Below, piece after piece: positions 9,949 through 19,832 of a stretch of DNA of 59,985 bases (its first letter is position 1; each line of letters starts with the position of its first letter). Source of the DNA: an uncultured Bacteroidales bacterium (GTDB lineage: Bacteria; Bacteroidota; Bacteroidia; Bacteroidales; Paludibacteraceae); NCBI GenBank assembly GCA_944321155.1, contig CALUKG010000005.1, positions 1-59,985 on the forward strand. Reading direction: 5' to 3'. The notes beneath the pieces were generated by a model that saw nothing but the letters and a program-made list of their open reading frames with translations, was not told where the DNA came from and did no database searches. A program made the position numbers and the translations under genes.

Positions 9949-10735
9949 ATTTATATTTGGCAAATTTTGCAATTAAACGAATTATGTATTCTATAAGTCT
10001 CGATTGATTACAATATCTAACATTCCTATATTTTGTAAGCAACAAATAATCTGCTTGCATCCGTCTTGACATATAACGGTCTAACACCAATTGACGTTCT
10101 TCTATACATAATTGAGGAGATCTGTTAGAAATGCCATCAATATTAAACTGAGCCACATCCACATTCAGATATTCCAAACTGACATCATCATGAAAAGCAG
10201 CCACTTTTAAAAACCATTCCCAATCTGCCACAATACGAAGCGATGCATCATACACCCCAAACCGCTCAAATAAACTCCGTCTGATAAACGTAGCCTGATG
10301 CTTTAAACAACTATTATATAAATCCAGAAATGTAGGAGATTCTACTCCTTTACAATATCCTATTTGCTTCCCGTCCTGCACCACTTTTAAATTTCCATAC
10401 AACAAATCACCATGCAAAGGTACAGAAAAAAATTGTTCCAAAACATGTGGGCCAGCAAACACGTCCCCTGCATTCAAAAAGAAGCAATATTCTCCTATCG
10501 CTCTTTCTAATCCCTTATTCTGGGCATCATAAACCCCCTTATCCTTTTCACTTACCCATTTTAGCGAAGAACATTCTTTCGCATAGTTTTTGATAACAAT
10601 CACTGATTCATCTGTGCTCCCCCCATCAATAATGATATGCTCATAATCCTGATAGGTCTGCAAACGTACACTATCAATGGTCTGCTGCAAAGCAGAAGCT
10701 TCGTTATAATTTATCGTGATAATGGATAGTTTCAT
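9938..10735 (-). CDS. Family 2 glycosyltransferase
   Basis: A 265-residue GT-A enzyme of the WcaA-like subgroup. MKLSIITINYNEASALQQTIDSV starts the fold, IIIDGGSTDESV is the donor-binding motif and CFFLNAGDVF holds the DXD equivalent (NAGD). A later KHQATFIRRSLFERFG and VADWEWFLK match the acceptor-side motif (DWEW) shared with the paralogue at 14812-15591. The two proteins share layout and several motifs, so they may have arisen by duplication. The ATGA overlap with the upstream gene 10732-11757 shows coupled translation. Confidence 0.9.
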   Translation of the reverse strand: MKLSIITINYNEASALQQTIDSVRLQTYQDYEHIIIDGGSTDESVIVIKNYAKECSSLKWVSEKDKGVYDAQNKGLERAIGEYCFFLNAGDVFAGPHVLEQFFSVPLHGDLLYGNLKVVQDGKQIGYCKGVESPTFLDLYNSCLKHQATFIRRSLFERFGVYDASLRIVADWEWFLKVAAFHDDVSLEYLNVDVAQFNIDGISNRSPQLCIEERQLVLDRYMSRRMQADYLLLTKYRNVRYCNQSRLIEYIIRLIAKFAKYKYGV

Positions 10736-11757
10736 AGCTTTTGATTAATAAAGAACTCCATACTGGCTTTTGGACATGCATATCTTTTCCAATAGCTGCG
10801 TGCTCCTTCTTTTAAATGCAACTGTAAATCAGGATTATTAATTATATGCAATATTGCATTTGTCATTTCTTTCTCGGAAGGATTAACATAATAAATGTCT
10901 CTCTCATGTTTCATCTCAATCGGCAAACTATTTACAAAAGGTGTGGATAAAATAATTTTCCCCATTGATAGATATTCAGGCAATTTCCAACCATGACAAT
11001 CGAAATATGCAGGAGCATTAAATACCAACAAAGATTTTTCCGCTTTCATTACGTATTCTTCATATGGCATTGACTGAACTATTATATCCTCGTACTCCTT
11101 ATCATATTCCCCAACATCAGGCACCATACCTCCTTCAAACACAATAATGCCTTTTTTATCCAATTCCTTACAAACCCTAATAAACATTGCACGCTGATTA
11201 TTTACCTTTGATTGACCACTCCACCATCTCGTTTGAAAAAATATATACGGAAGTTTTCCATTTTCAGAAGATGCCAAGGCAATGCTATCACATTTCCTTT
11301 TGGATAAAATTATATATCTGGAAAGATATGTAGTAAATCCGAATGAAATACGTTTATAACACTTCAAATAATTTATTAATGCATACAATGCTGCATTATA
11401 TTTATTCCAACGCCCATAATTTATTGCAAAATTACAACCTACTGGAGTAATTTTACCTTTATATCCTAACGGGATACATTCCTGTTTATAATTAACCTTC
11501 CCATAGACATCCGCCCATTCTAAAAAATCCAGATAAAAAATTTCATTTGAATCCGCAAAATCTATCACATATTTTTCACTCTTATACACAAAAGCAAAAA
11601 CATGTGTATCCTTTGTATAATGGAGACCTTCAAACAAACTACTTTTCCATAAGCAATTATTCTTACCAAACACATCAAACAACCCTTTTACGTAAAAAGA
11701 CGAATATAATATATTACATGCAGGATCAAATATCAAATCTCTTACCATAACACCCAT
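10732..11757 (-). CDS. Divergent GT-B glycosyltransferase-like protein
   Basis: The 341-residue protein lacks an obvious N-terminal GT motif. Its C-terminal third (PAYFDCHGWKLPEYLSMGKIILSTPFVNSLPIEM, then a YYVNPSEKEMTNAILHIINNP tail) has the layout of the donor-binding half of GT4/exostosin-like enzymes, with LPEYLSMG in place of the usual EX7E motif. The N-terminal half (FVYKSEKYVIDFADSNEIFY) resembles proteins of unknown function in O-antigen loci. I infer a glycosyltransferase because it lies between two GT2 genes with 4- and 16-bp overlaps. The precise family is uncertain; alternatives include a modified sugar-transfer accessory protein. Confidence 0.6.
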   Translation of the reverse strand: MGVMVRDLIFDPACNILYSSFYVKGLFDVFGKNNCLWKSSLFEGLHYTKDTHVFAFVYKSEKYVIDFADSNEIFYLDFLEWADVYGKVNYKQECIPLGYKGKITPVGCNFAINYGRWNKYNAALYALINYLKCYKRISFGFTTYLSRYIILSKRKCDSIALASSENGKLPYIFFQTRWWSGQSKVNNQRAMFIRVCKELDKKGIIVFEGGMVPDVGEYDKEYEDIIVQSMPYEEYVMKAEKSLLVFNAPAYFDCHGWKLPEYLSMGKIILSTPFVNSLPIEMKHERDIYYVNPSEKEMTNAILHIINNPDLQLHLKEGARSYWKRYACPKASMEFFINQKL

Positions 11758-12545
11758 TTATTCTTAACAAAATCATAACAAACAAGTTTTGGATAACAAT
11801 AAATCCTTTTCAGCAAGAACTTAGGAAGAAACTTTGTCAATCGATTATAACAAAACGATCGATTATAACAAATACATCTCACCTCTTTCTCGTATTTCTC
11901 AACTTGTTCTATCGATAATTGTGCACCATGTAAACGAAATCCTCCCAAAATAGTATTTACGGAATGAAGTTGTGCATATTTAAAGAATCTAGTCCACAAT
12001 TCAAAATCAGCAGCCAACTTATAATTCAAATCCAATCTTGCTCCTGTTTTATCCCATAAAATACGTTTCCAAAAAACAGACTCCTGTTGAATCCATCTAT
12101 AATCCCCCAATTCAAATTTCCGTTTAGACCAACGAACCGTTGGAAATACCTTTGCACATCTACCTTCGCCATTATACATTGTAGGAGTCCCTACAATCCA
12201 TTCTACCAATGGTAAATCCGAAAAAATTTCTGCAACTAGCCAAAGTGCATTAGAATGATACATATCATCAGAATTAATCCAGGCCATTATATCTCCAGTT
12301 GCATGTTCAAAACCCTTCATAATAGCATGATACATTCCATTATCAGGCTCAGATACCCAATATGCTAATCTATCTTCATATTTTTTTATTATATCAACTG
12401 TTCCATCAGTAGAACCACCATCAATAATTATATATTCCAAATTAGGATAATTCTGACCTAATACTGATATAATAGTCTGCTCAAGCATGTCTACTCTGTT
12501 ATATACCGGCGTAACAATTGATATTTTAGGAATGTCTTTTAACAT
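11742..12545 (-). CDS. Family 2 glycosyltransferase
   Basis: A 267-residue GT2. Motifs in order are PKISIVTPVYNRVDMLEQTI at the start, IIIDGGSTDGTVDII, then YHAIMKGFEHATGDIMAWINSDDMYH containing the NSDD metal-binding site. QQESVFWKRILWDKTG, LAADFELWTRFF and FRLHGAQLS follow. This is the profile of glycosyltransferases that extend oligosaccharide chains in colanic-acid or O-antigen clusters. The start overlaps the upstream GT4 gene (stop at 12539) by 7 bp, and the end overlaps the next gene by 16 bp. Full length for the subgroup. Confidence 0.9.
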   Translation of the reverse strand: MLKDIPKISIVTPVYNRVDMLEQTIISVLGQNYPNLEYIIIDGGSTDGTVDIIKKYEDRLAYWVSEPDNGMYHAIMKGFEHATGDIMAWINSDDMYHSNALWLVAEIFSDLPLVEWIVGTPTMYNGEGRCAKVFPTVRWSKRKFELGDYRWIQQESVFWKRILWDKTGARLDLNYKLAADFELWTRFFKYAQLHSVNTILGGFRLHGAQLSIEQVEKYEKEVRCICYNRSFCYNRLTKFLPKFLLKRIYCYPKLVCYDFVKNKWVLW

Positions 12546-13804
12546 AAACTATAGTATAGATTTTTATATTGTTCTGCCACGTTCTTTATTGAGTATACTT
12601 GCCGTACTACATCCGCTATCTCTTTCCGACCATTTATCTTCTTTTTCTTATCCAAGAGCCAATTAATACCCTCGGCCATAGAGCACACATCATTTGCCAA
12701 CCAACCATTCACCTTATGTTGAAGCATATCTCCATTCCCACCTATCGAGAATGCAACTACGGGGGTTCCACATGCCAAGCTTTCCATAATAGTACAAGAC
12801 AAATTTTCTGTCAAAGACGGAACAACCATCACATCTGCCAAAGAATACAACTTTGCCAACTCTTTTTCGTCTTTTATATATCCCATATAGGATACTGGCA
12901 TACCTATATTTAATTCATCTATTGGCTTATCCGCACCAAAAACAATCAATTCTACATCGTTTCTATCGTATGTTGCTACAAAAATCTTCAATGCCTCGCA
13001 CAACTGCTTAAATCCTTTTATCTCATCTCTCAATGCATTTACTGCACCATAAAGCAAATACTTCTTGTCAGAATTTTTATGCCAAAACTCAGCAGCTACC
13101 TTTCGATCAAGTGGCTTAAAAATATCTGTGTCCAAAGCGTTAGGGATAACAGTAACTGGGAAATCACCCAATAAACTACTCTCTCTTGCACAATCAGCCA
13201 ACCAATTGGAAGGCGTTACAACATGCATTTCCAATCCTTTATAATATTCCAATTTCTTTCTCCATATTTTCCAACTCAAATCATGCTCATCTGTTGACAC
13301 CAAGTGAGGACAAGCACCGCAATGTTTTTTATAACCATCACACTCTAAAAAATAATGACATACACCACAAAAAGGCCAGCTATCGTGCAAGGTCCATACA
13401 ATTGGTTTCTTAATGGAGCGCAATATATGCAAAGGAAAGAAACACTGATTAATCCAATGTAAATGCAACACATCATAATCAATCTTTTTCAAAGCATTAT
13501 TTAACCAAGTAGCTCTCAAATCGGACATGTAATACAATCTCCGCAGAGGATACTTGTTCCACTGATAATGCAGCCATTTGTTCTTACATTTATTTGCAAT
13601 CCAATCTGCTATCTTATACAATGGATCGGATGGAAGGAAGTCATTCAAAGCATACACACTATCATCATTACTCTGCTTATCTTTCACAAACATAGTACTA
13701 TCTACACCTATAGCACGCACCCCACTATGAATACGATATGCAGCTTTGGCTGCTCCTCCAGATATATCATAGGTTGAAAGTGATAATATTTTCAAACCGT
13801 CCAT
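12539..13804 (-). CDS. Family 4 glycosyltransferase (long N-terminal cysteine-rich acceptor domain)
   Basis: A 421-residue GT4 from the ATG at 13804; a GTG two codons earlier exists. LKILSLSTYDISGGAAKAAYRIHSG is the acceptor-domain start seen in WcaC/WbaZ-like enzymes. Residues about 130-165 contain WTLHDSWPFCGVCHYFLECDGYK followed by a C-x2-C pair, giving a CX2C...C...CX2C pattern that could bind a metal. The donor half includes LADVMVVPSLTENLSCTIMESLACGTPVVAF, the EX7E motif. The cysteine-rich insert is recurrent in GT4 proteins opening with the SGGAA motif and is not unique here. Ten bases separate it from the preceding GT. Confidence 0.88.
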   Translation of the reverse strand: MDGLKILSLSTYDISGGAAKAAYRIHSGVRAIGVDSTMFVKDKQSNDDSVYALNDFLPSDPLYKIADWIANKCKNKWLHYQWNKYPLRRLYYMSDLRATWLNNALKKIDYDVLHLHWINQCFFPLHILRSIKKPIVWTLHDSWPFCGVCHYFLECDGYKKHCGACPHLVSTDEHDLSWKIWRKKLEYYKGLEMHVVTPSNWLADCARESSLLGDFPVTVIPNALDTDIFKPLDRKVAAEFWHKNSDKKYLLYGAVNALRDEIKGFKQLCEALKIFVATYDRNDVELIVFGADKPIDELNIGMPVSYMGYIKDEKELAKLYSLADVMVVPSLTENLSCTIMESLACGTPVVAFSIGGNGDMLQHKVNGWLANDVCSMAEGINWLLDKKKKINGRKEIADVVRQVYSIKNVAEQYKNLYYSLC

Positions 13805-13814
13805 ATACACAAAA

Positions 13815-14831
13815 TTATGATATTAAATATTCATTGGTAACCTGAGCTATATATGCCCAGTTATAATGTTTGCTGACCCACATACTAAACAATTCTTTAT
13901 CATCCACATTTTCCAACTTATATATTATCTTTTGAATTACATTGTTAATATCAAATGATTCATAAGTTATCATATTCTCGGATAAATATGAAGACCTACA
14001 TTTATCATCTGTAGCTATCAATATAGGCAAGCCACAAGAAGCTGCCTCTAACAATGCATTATTAGCAGTAAAAGCATACACTGGCAAAAATAACAATGCT
14101 GATGTATTATATAAAAGCAACAATTCTTCATCTGAAATATTGGTCATTAATTTTACAGACGTTGTAAAATGGCAAAAATTTTCCTCATTAGTTACAACAA
14201 CTATATCAACATTTTTTTTCCGTTTTTTCAATTCACAAAAAACCTGATTCGCAAACTTAAAGTTACGCAACCAATTTCCCACCATTAATACTTGCGAGCG
14301 ACGCTCCTTAGCTTCATACCTATAAAAATCAGAATCAATACCATGCGGTATATATTTTATCGTAACATTAGGTAAATATATTCTCCACGACTCAATTTCC
14401 TTATCAGATACCAAAATTATTTTATCTACCTTTTTAAAAGTGTTTTGCCATCTTTCATCTGATTGAAAAAAAGCAATAGGTTGATGGATTGTACATACAA
14501 CTTTATTATTTCTCCCTTTGATATGGGGAAGATATTTGATAATATTTTCTGGATAAATAACATGAAAAACCAAATTTTTCCCCACCAAAGCCAATATGAT
14601 GCAAATAAGCTCAGTAACAACCAAACGCCATTTCCATATTTTACGAAATAATTTACGTAATAAAACGGGAAAAAGCTCTATCTTATTATAAACAAAATCA
14701 TATTCCCATTGGCCATCTATACAAATGTCATATTGTAAATATTTTTTTATTTGATGATAACCCGCATGTGTATACTTATGGTGTGCAAACGCAAAACCAA
14801 CATATACAATTTTATTTCTCTTTTCCTCCAT
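13815..14831 (-). CDS. Probable family 4 glycosyltransferase
   Basis: The 338-residue GT-B protein contains VVCTIHQPIAFFQSDERW and IILVSDKEIESWR in the acceptor half, VMVGNWLRNFKFANQVF at the domain linker, and ALLFLPVYAFTANNALLEAASCGLPILIATDD in the donor half, where N-A-LLEAASCG replaces the canonical EX7E. The opening [32 protein letters not shown] resembles GT4 proteins acting on membrane-bound acceptors. Residues 75-95 (VVTELICIILALVGKNLVF) are hydrophobic and may contact the membrane. Strongly AT-rich codon use matches its neighbours. It overlaps the upstream GT2 by 20 bp. Confidence 0.75.
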   Translation of the reverse strand: MEEKRNKIVYVGFAFAHHKYTHAGYHQIKKYLQYDICIDGQWEYDFVYNKIELFPVLLRKLFRKIWKWRLVVTELICIILALVGKNLVFHVIYPENIIKYLPHIKGRNNKVVCTIHQPIAFFQSDERWQNTFKKVDKIILVSDKEIESWRIYLPNVTIKYIPHGIDSDFYRYEAKERRSQVLMVGNWLRNFKFANQVFCELKKRKKNVDIVVVTNEENFCHFTTSVKLMTNISDEELLLLYNTSALLFLPVYAFTANNALLEAASCGLPILIATDDKCRSSYLSENMITYESFDINNVIQKIIYKLENVDDKELFSMWVSKHYNWAYIAQVTNEYLIS

Positions 14832-15591
14832 GTAATCTATTATAAAATGCTCTTATAACCTTGGGAATATTGTAATATTTATTATACAATCTATTATAGA
14901 CTTCAACATCCTTCATTAGTCGAGGAAAGTTTCTATACAAACAATCGTTTTTCTCTTTCTGATGTAAGTTTTCCATCTCTTTATCATTACTAATACCATT
15001 TAAATCATAACACGCAATTACTTCCTTGATATGTATTAAAGAAACATTATAACGAAACAAAGCAACGGCAAACCATTCCCAATCAGAAACTATTTTATTT
15101 TTTTCATTATATAGACCAATCTGATCAAATAGTTCTCTTTTTATAAAAGTTGATTGATGAGGTAATGTTGCTGATAAATAGGTCAGAAAGGTCAAATATT
15201 GAGGCTCAATATAAACACCTTTATGGACAACATTATTTTTTATACAGTTTTGTTCTCCATACACAATGTCATCTTTTAATTCATACGCTACAACATTAAC
15301 TAAAACATTTTTATCCACCAAATAGTCACCACTATTAAGAAACAGCAAATACTCTCCTTTTGCTCTTGCTATCCCTTTATTCATGGCATTATAAATGCCC
15401 TTATCCGGTTCGCTTACCCAATAAGAAATCCTGTCCTCATATTGCCTGATTACATCCACACTTCCATCCGTACTCGCTCCATCTATAACAATATATTCAA
15501 AATCATCTAAAGTTTGCGCAACCACACTTTCTATCGTTTTGCGCAAGCCCTCTGCATTATTTCTGTTTATAGTAACTATCGAGAGTTTCAT
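14812..15591 (-). CDS. Family 2 glycosyltransferase
   Basis: A 259-residue GT2 beginning [41 protein letters not shown] is the donor motif; [28 protein letters not shown] contains the NSGD DXD-equivalent; [15 protein letters not shown] and [14 protein letters not shown] form the acceptor-side signature. It has the same architecture as the GT2 at 9938-10735. The stop overlaps the next gene's start by 20 bp and its start overlaps the CatB-like acetyltransferase stop by 4 bp. An intact, typical enzyme; the transferred sugar is unknown. Confidence 0.9.
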   Translation of the reverse strand: MKLSIVTINRNNAEGLRKTIESVVAQTLDDFEYIVIDGASTDGSVDVIRQYEDRISYWVSEPDKGIYNAMNKGIARAKGEYLLFLNSGDYLVDKNVLVNVVAYELKDDIVYGEQNCIKNNVVHKGVYIEPQYLTFLTYLSATLPHQSTFIKRELFDQIGLYNEKNKIVSDWEWFAVALFRYNVSLIHIKEVIACYDLNGISNDKEMENLHQKEKNDCLYRNFPRLMKDVEVYNRLYNKYYNIPKVIRAFYNRLHGGKEK

Positions 15592-16253
15592 TTGTCATAC
15601 TTCTTAATAAATGCATCCACATCGAAAAACATTTGCTCTACTTCTTTTAAATCAGCTATATCCCAATTCCACCATTGGATTCGCAACAGTGCGTCAATTT
15701 GCTCTTCTGTAAAACGATATCTAATAATTTTAATCGGACATCCTACAGCAATAGCATAAGGAGGAATATCTTTGGAAACTATCGCTCCTGCTCCTATTAT
15801 TGCACCATCGCCAATGGTTACCCCATCCAAAATCGTTACATTAGCACCAATAAAAACGTCATTCCCTATTGTAATCCTTTTTCTTTCTTCTATTTTATCA
15901 CTCTCTGAATAAGTTACGCCATTTTGTTTCTTTGTTGAATAGAACATTGGGGCTGTACTCAATCCATTAGTCGGATGAATTCCCCAACCACAAAAAACAT
16001 TGGGACCAATTGAACTGAATTTTCCTATATCCGTTTCGCTAATAATAGAATTCATTGCTATATACGTATAATCACCAATATACGCATTATGAATTTTATA
16101 GGGAGGTGAAAACATAACATTTTTACCTACCTTCAACATTGATGTTGAATTAGAAAACATTCCCCATGAAATTGGTTTATGAAGAATCTTCAACTCAGGA
16201 ATAAGCCTAAGCCTTATTTTACGCATTATTTTTTCAAATAGGTTCATTTCCAT
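15588..16253 (-). CDS. CatB-related (xenobiotic-acyltransferase family) O-acetyltransferase
   Basis: A 221-residue left-handed beta-helix acyltransferase. Repeats include [32 protein letters not shown] and, later, [64 protein letters not shown] carries the histidine that acts as general base in CatB/Vat enzymes. The C-terminal [18 protein letters not shown] is typical of capsule-associated members such as WbbJ/NeuO-like proteins. It should transfer acetyl from acetyl-CoA to a sugar hydroxyl. It overlaps the Wzt gene by 10 bp and the GT2 gene by 4 bp. Confidence 0.88.
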   Translation of the reverse strand: MEMNLFEKIMRKIRLRLIPELKILHKPISWGMFSNSTSMLKVGKNVMFSPPYKIHNAYIGDYTYIAMNSIISETDIGKFSSIGPNVFCGWGIHPTNGLSTAPMFYSTKKQNGVTYSESDKIEERKRITIGNDVFIGANVTILDGVTIGDGAIIGAGAIVSKDIPPYAIAVGCPIKIIRYRFTEEQIDALLRIQWWNWDIADLKEVEQMFFDVDAFIKKYDK

Positions 16254-17476
16254 ATTGGTTCTATATTCAAAAAGCCCAAATCTTGCCTATTATAGAAGGA
16301 ATGATCACTACCTGTGTCTCCAATTTGCACAGGCAAATACACATTACAATCATCCAAAAACATTCTATTAGGAATATGTAGTATTGGTTTAATATAATAA
16401 GTACCTGGCAATAAAAAGCAAGAAGGTAATTGAGCCACTAGATTACATTTATCTATTTCCAATAAATGATGAACCGTAGCAATCGCTCTCTGGTTAGAAT
16501 CACATAACATAAAACTCAAAGTTGCTTCCTGCGGGAGATGATTAAAGCCTAATTCAAAATGAACATATATTGAAGAATTGTAAGCAATGCTATCAGTAAC
16601 TTCACCTCTTTCATTTTCAATTGCTACCCGCTTGTAATAAACCTGATTGTCTACATTATTGCCAATATATACAGATTGTGAAGATGCATCAGCCAAATAT
16701 CTGGCTATACAACTTTGTACATCTCCAATATATGAAACCATGCCCTTTGACAACATTACTCCTTTAGAACATAAAGTTGCTATACTACCCATATTATGGC
16801 TAACAAACAACACTGTCCTCCCCTCACCTCTCGACACGTCTTGCATTTTTCCTATAGCCTTCTTCTGAAATTCAGCATCACCCACAGCCAAAACTTCATC
16901 CACTACCAAGATCTCTGGGTCCAAGTGAGCAGCTACCGCAAAACCCAAACGCACCATCATACCGGAAGAATAACGTTTAACTGGGGTGTCCAAATATCGT
17001 TCACAACCAGAGAAATCCACTATCTCATCTAATTTAGAACGAATTTCCTGCTTCGTCATCCCCATAATAGCACCATTCATGAAAATATTTTCACGGCCTG
17101 TCATTTCGGGATGAAACCCCGTACCCACTTCCAATAAAGAAGCTATGCGGCCTTTGGCACGGATTGTTCCTGTCGTAGGAGCTGTTACACGGCTCAACAA
17201 TTTCAACAAAGTACTTTTTCCAGCACCATTTTTACCGATAATACCCACCACATCACCTTGCTCTATCTTGAAATCAATATCACGTAATGCCCACACATAC
17301 TCACTATTGCCTTTAATGGAACGGTCATTGGTTTCACCAATCTTCAAATAAGGGTCTTCTTTACGCAACACATTCATCGTCCACCAACGATTCAGGTCAT
17401 GACTCAAAGTACGCGTTGACACCAAACCAAGGCGGTATTGCTTACTTATATGATTAAATTCTATTGCTACACTCAT
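16244..17476 (-). CDS. Wzt-type polysaccharide ABC transporter ATP-binding protein
   Basis: A 410-residue protein. An ATPase domain spans about residues 1-250, with Walker [10 protein letters not shown] (about 81-89), signature YSSGM and Walker [15 protein letters not shown]-terminal beta-rich domain of about 150 residues (from [15 protein letters not shown]) resembles the Wzt C-terminal glycan-binding domain, which recognises the chain terminus in ABC-dependent O-antigen export. The ATG at 17476 is chosen; the frame can be extended only from a TTG at 17491. A Wzm permease gene would normally sit immediately upstream, but here the upstream gene is a GT2, and no Wzm is visible. That makes the transport route of this locus unclear. 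Confidence 0.9.
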   Translation of the reverse strand: MSVAIEFNHISKQYRLGLVSTRTLSHDLNRWWTMNVLRKEDPYLKIGETNDRSIKGNSEYVWALRDIDFKIEQGDVVGIIGKNGAGKSTLLKLLSRVTAPTTGTIRAKGRIASLLEVGTGFHPEMTGRENIFMNGAIMGMTKQEIRSKLDEIVDFSGCERYLDTPVKRYSSGMMVRLGFAVAAHLDPEILVVDEVLAVGDAEFQKKAIGKMQDVSRGEGRTVLFVSHNMGSIATLCSKGVMLSKGMVSYIGDVQSCIARYLADASSQSVYIGNNVDNQVYYKRVAIENERGEVTDSIAYNSSIYVHFELGFNHLPQEATLSFMLCDSNQRAIATVHHLLEIDKCNLVAQLPSCFLLPGTYYIKPILHIPNRMFLDDCNVYLPVQIGDTGSDHSFYNRQDLGFLNIEPIWK

Positions 17477-17499
17477 TCCAATTATTTTCAAATCATTCT

Positions 17500-18477
17500 T
17501 TAAACTATCTTTTTGAGCTTCTTACAAACCTTATTCCCTAGAGAAAACAATTTACCCCCTACTATTTTTTTTATCAGAAATAACACATACAAGTTGTAGG
17601 ATTCTTTTCTTAAATTTCTTAATTCATTATATAAATCATACATTTTATTCCATTCTATCTCATAATCAACAATATATCTGATATTGTCCTTTAGCTGATA
17701 AATATACATTTGTTTTAAAAATGGAATCTTGTATCTATTATATAATTCACGATGTACTTTTAAATCCAATTCTTTCTTTTTCAAAATTGGTATCATAGAC
17801 CACACTCCTCCTTCATGAATTCTATATACAGCACTACAATCAGAAAAACAAATCAAACGGCCATGCATCAAGATATTAAAAAACATATTCACATCCCTAT
17901 AATAAGTATAATATTTTACATCTTCTATATCATACATAGATTTACGAAACATTACTGTACATGGATGATTAGCCCAGATTTTAAAGAACTCTTCCATTTT
18001 TATTTCGTAAGATTTATTTCCGTTCTCAAATAAATGCCCTAACCAATCTTCTGAAAAGGTATTCGTATTTTGGTTATAAATCTTCATACGATGTGCAACT
18101 AAACCAAAATCTGGATTCTGCTCCAAGAAATCCACCTGCTTCTGCAATTTATAAGGATCTGTCCAATAATCATCACCCTCGCATAGAGCAATGTATTTTC
18201 CTTTAGCTCGAGGAAACTGATAAGTAACAGATACCCCTATTCCTTTTGAATATTGGTTTTCTTTCTGATATATAGGTTTAAACAGAGTGGGATATTTAGC
18301 CGTATACTCTTTAATTATTTCCTGTGACCCATCCGTAGAAGCATCATCATGTACCAATATTTCTATTGGAAAGTTTGTCTTTTGCATAACAAACCCCTCA
18401 AAACATTCACGCAAATATGGTGCATGATTATATACTAAACAACAAACACTTACCAAAGGTTCTTCATTAGTTTTCAT
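17500..18477 (-). CDS. Family 2 glycosyltransferase
   Basis: A 325-residue GT2. It begins with PLVSVCCLVYNHAPYLRECFEGFV, followed by ILVHDDASTDGSQEIIKEY (donor-binding DDASTD) and KYIALCEGDDYWTDPYKLQKQVDFL (EGDDYW metal motif). This combination is common in capsule GT2 enzymes of the SpsA-like type. The C-terminal 100 residues are lysine- and tyrosine-rich, and ISYLQLKD-like helices may bind membrane. The start overlaps the end of the CitE-like gene by 11 bp, so it belongs to the same transcript as the acyl-CoA block. Confidence 0.88.
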   Translation of the reverse strand: MKTNEEPLVSVCCLVYNHAPYLRECFEGFVMQKTNFPIEILVHDDASTDGSQEIIKEYTAKYPTLFKPIYQKENQYSKGIGVSVTYQFPRAKGKYIALCEGDDYWTDPYKLQKQVDFLEQNPDFGLVAHRMKIYNQNTNTFSEDWLGHLFENGNKSYEIKMEEFFKIWANHPCTVMFRKSMYDIEDVKYYTYYRDVNMFFNILMHGRLICFSDCSAVYRIHEGGVWSMIPILKKKELDLKVHRELYNRYKIPFLKQMYIYQLKDNIRYIVDYEIEWNKMYDLYNELRNLRKESYNLYVLFLIKKIVGGKLFSLGNKVCKKLKKIV

Positions 18478-19360
18478 CTATTAATTTCTTTTTTCGTAAT
18501 ATATCCTTTGCCATTTTCACCATTGGAGGCCCTATAAATTTATTATCTTTCACGGCAACACCTTTCCCTTCCGCAATTGCTTCCTCAGATAATCTCAACA
18601 TCTCTTTAGCCCATTCAACTTGTTCCTCTGAAGGAGAGTAGTACTTATGGCAAACAGCTATTTCTTTTGGATGCACTATCATCTTGCCTTCATATCCCAA
18701 AGTTTTAGATATCAAAACCTCACGTTCTAAACTTTTCAAATCATGAACACTCATATGAACTATGTCCAAAGGAACTATTGATGCAGCTTTGGCTGCAATA
18801 GCGATAATAGAACGAGCCGTTAAGATACTAACGCTTTCATCATCATGAATTCCACCTAAATCTGTCATATAATCTTCTGCACCAAAACCTACAGCAATAA
18901 CTCGTTCCGGACAAATCGTACAGATATCATTAATATGAGCAACTGCTCCAGTTGTCTCGATTAAAGGAATAATTTTAAATGTTCCTATTGGGAATCCTCT
19001 CTCATATTCCACTGTTTCTAGTAATTTTCCTATAAAATACACATCCTCAGCAGTTTTACTTTTAGGATATATAAAACCGCTGATCCCCTCTATTGATAAT
19101 TGATAAATATCTTTAAGTAACTCTCCGCTTTCACGATCATTTACACGTGGATAAACACCACCTTTAATTTCTTTAAATACCCCTTTTTGGACTAACCTGA
19201 TAATTGTATCTCGTGCTATTTGCTTATTCTCAACAGGAAGACAACTATCCTCCAAATCTAATGCTAACATATCAGCCCCACTACGAACTGCTGATAGTAA
19301 TTTACGCTCGTTATGTCCAGGAACATACAATAAAGTCCTCATCAAAAAGTCTACTCTCAT
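18467..19360 (-). CDS. CitE-like CoA-ester lyase (HpcH/HpaI aldolase superfamily)
   Basis: A 297-residue TIM-barrel protein. MRTLLYVPGHNERKLLSAVRSG and ADMLALDLEDS form the N-terminal signature; PLIETTGAV supplies the metal-binding glutamate; VGFGAEDYMTDLG the metal-binding aspartate; EGKMIVHPKEIAV the conserved CoA-side motif. These match malyl-CoA, beta-methylmalyl-CoA and citramalyl-CoA lyases. The ATG at 19360 follows the MaoC stop by one base; an internal ATG at 19342 gives the commoner family start. Such enzymes are unusual in polysaccharide loci. Next to a mesaconyl-CoA-hydratase-like gene and a NeuD-type acyltransferase, a role in making an unusual acyl-CoA for sugar decoration is plausible but inferred. 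Confidence 0.85.
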   Translation of the reverse strand: MRVDFLMRTLLYVPGHNERKLLSAVRSGADMLALDLEDSCLPVENKQIARDTIIRLVQKGVFKEIKGGVYPRVNDRESGELLKDIYQLSIEGISGFIYPKSKTAEDVYFIGKLLETVEYERGFPIGTFKIIPLIETTGAVAHINDICTICPERVIAVGFGAEDYMTDLGGIHDDESVSILTARSIIAIAAKAASIVPLDIVHMSVHDLKSLEREVLISKTLGYEGKMIVHPKEIAVCHKYYSPSEEQVEWAKEMLRLSEEAIAEGKGVAVKDNKFIGPPMVKMAKDILRKKKLIDEN

Positions 19361-19361
19361 T

Positions 19362-19820
19362 TCAATTTCTCTTTTTAACTAATACATATCTACGAAAAGA
19401 TAAAACATCTATCCCCTCATGATTGGTAGCAATTGTCTCTACATAAACAATCCCTCTATCATTTTTCGATTGTGATTCACGTTTATCCAGAATCTTTGTA
19501 CGAACATAAATAGTATCATTTACAAAAACCGGATTCAAATGCTTAATATCTTCATATCCCAAATTAGCAATGGCTTTCCCACTTATATCAGGCACTGTCA
19601 TCCCTACAGCCAACGAAAAGACCAATGTTCCGACTACCAATATTTTTCCATGTTGATTTTTCGATGCATAATCCATATTGGTATGGACTGGATGATGATT
19701 CATTGTCAACAAAGAAAAGAAATTATTGTCACTTTCAAATATAGTTTTTGAAAGTGCATGCTCTATTTCTGCACCAACCTCAAAATCTTCAAAATATAAG
19801 CCTAAAACAGATTGATTCAT
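19362..19820 (-). CDS. MaoC-like acyl-CoA hydratase/dehydratase (hot-dog fold)
   Basis: A 152-residue single hot-dog protein. GLYFEDFEVGAEIEHALSKTI opens the family fold. LLTMNHHPVHTNMDYASKNQHG then GKILVVGTLVFSLAVGMTV is the hydratase signature. In many (R)-specific hydratases the motif is D-x4-H; here asparagine occupies the aspartate position, a feature I associate with the mesaconyl-CoA/beta-methylmalyl-CoA dehydratase-like branch often encoded beside CitE-like lyases. The next gene, one base away, is such a lyase. Together they suggest reversible hydration and cleavage of a branched C4-C5 dicarboxylyl-CoA, or synthesis of a hydroxyacyl group. Substrate unverified. Confidence 0.83.
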   Translation of the reverse strand: MNQSVLGLYFEDFEVGAEIEHALSKTIFESDNNFFSLLTMNHHPVHTNMDYASKNQHGKILVVGTLVFSLAVGMTVPDISGKAIANLGYEDIKHLNPVFVNDTIYVRTKILDKRESQSKNDRGIVYVETIATNHEGIDVLSFRRYVLVKKRN

Positions 19821-19832
19821 AAATATAAAAGA

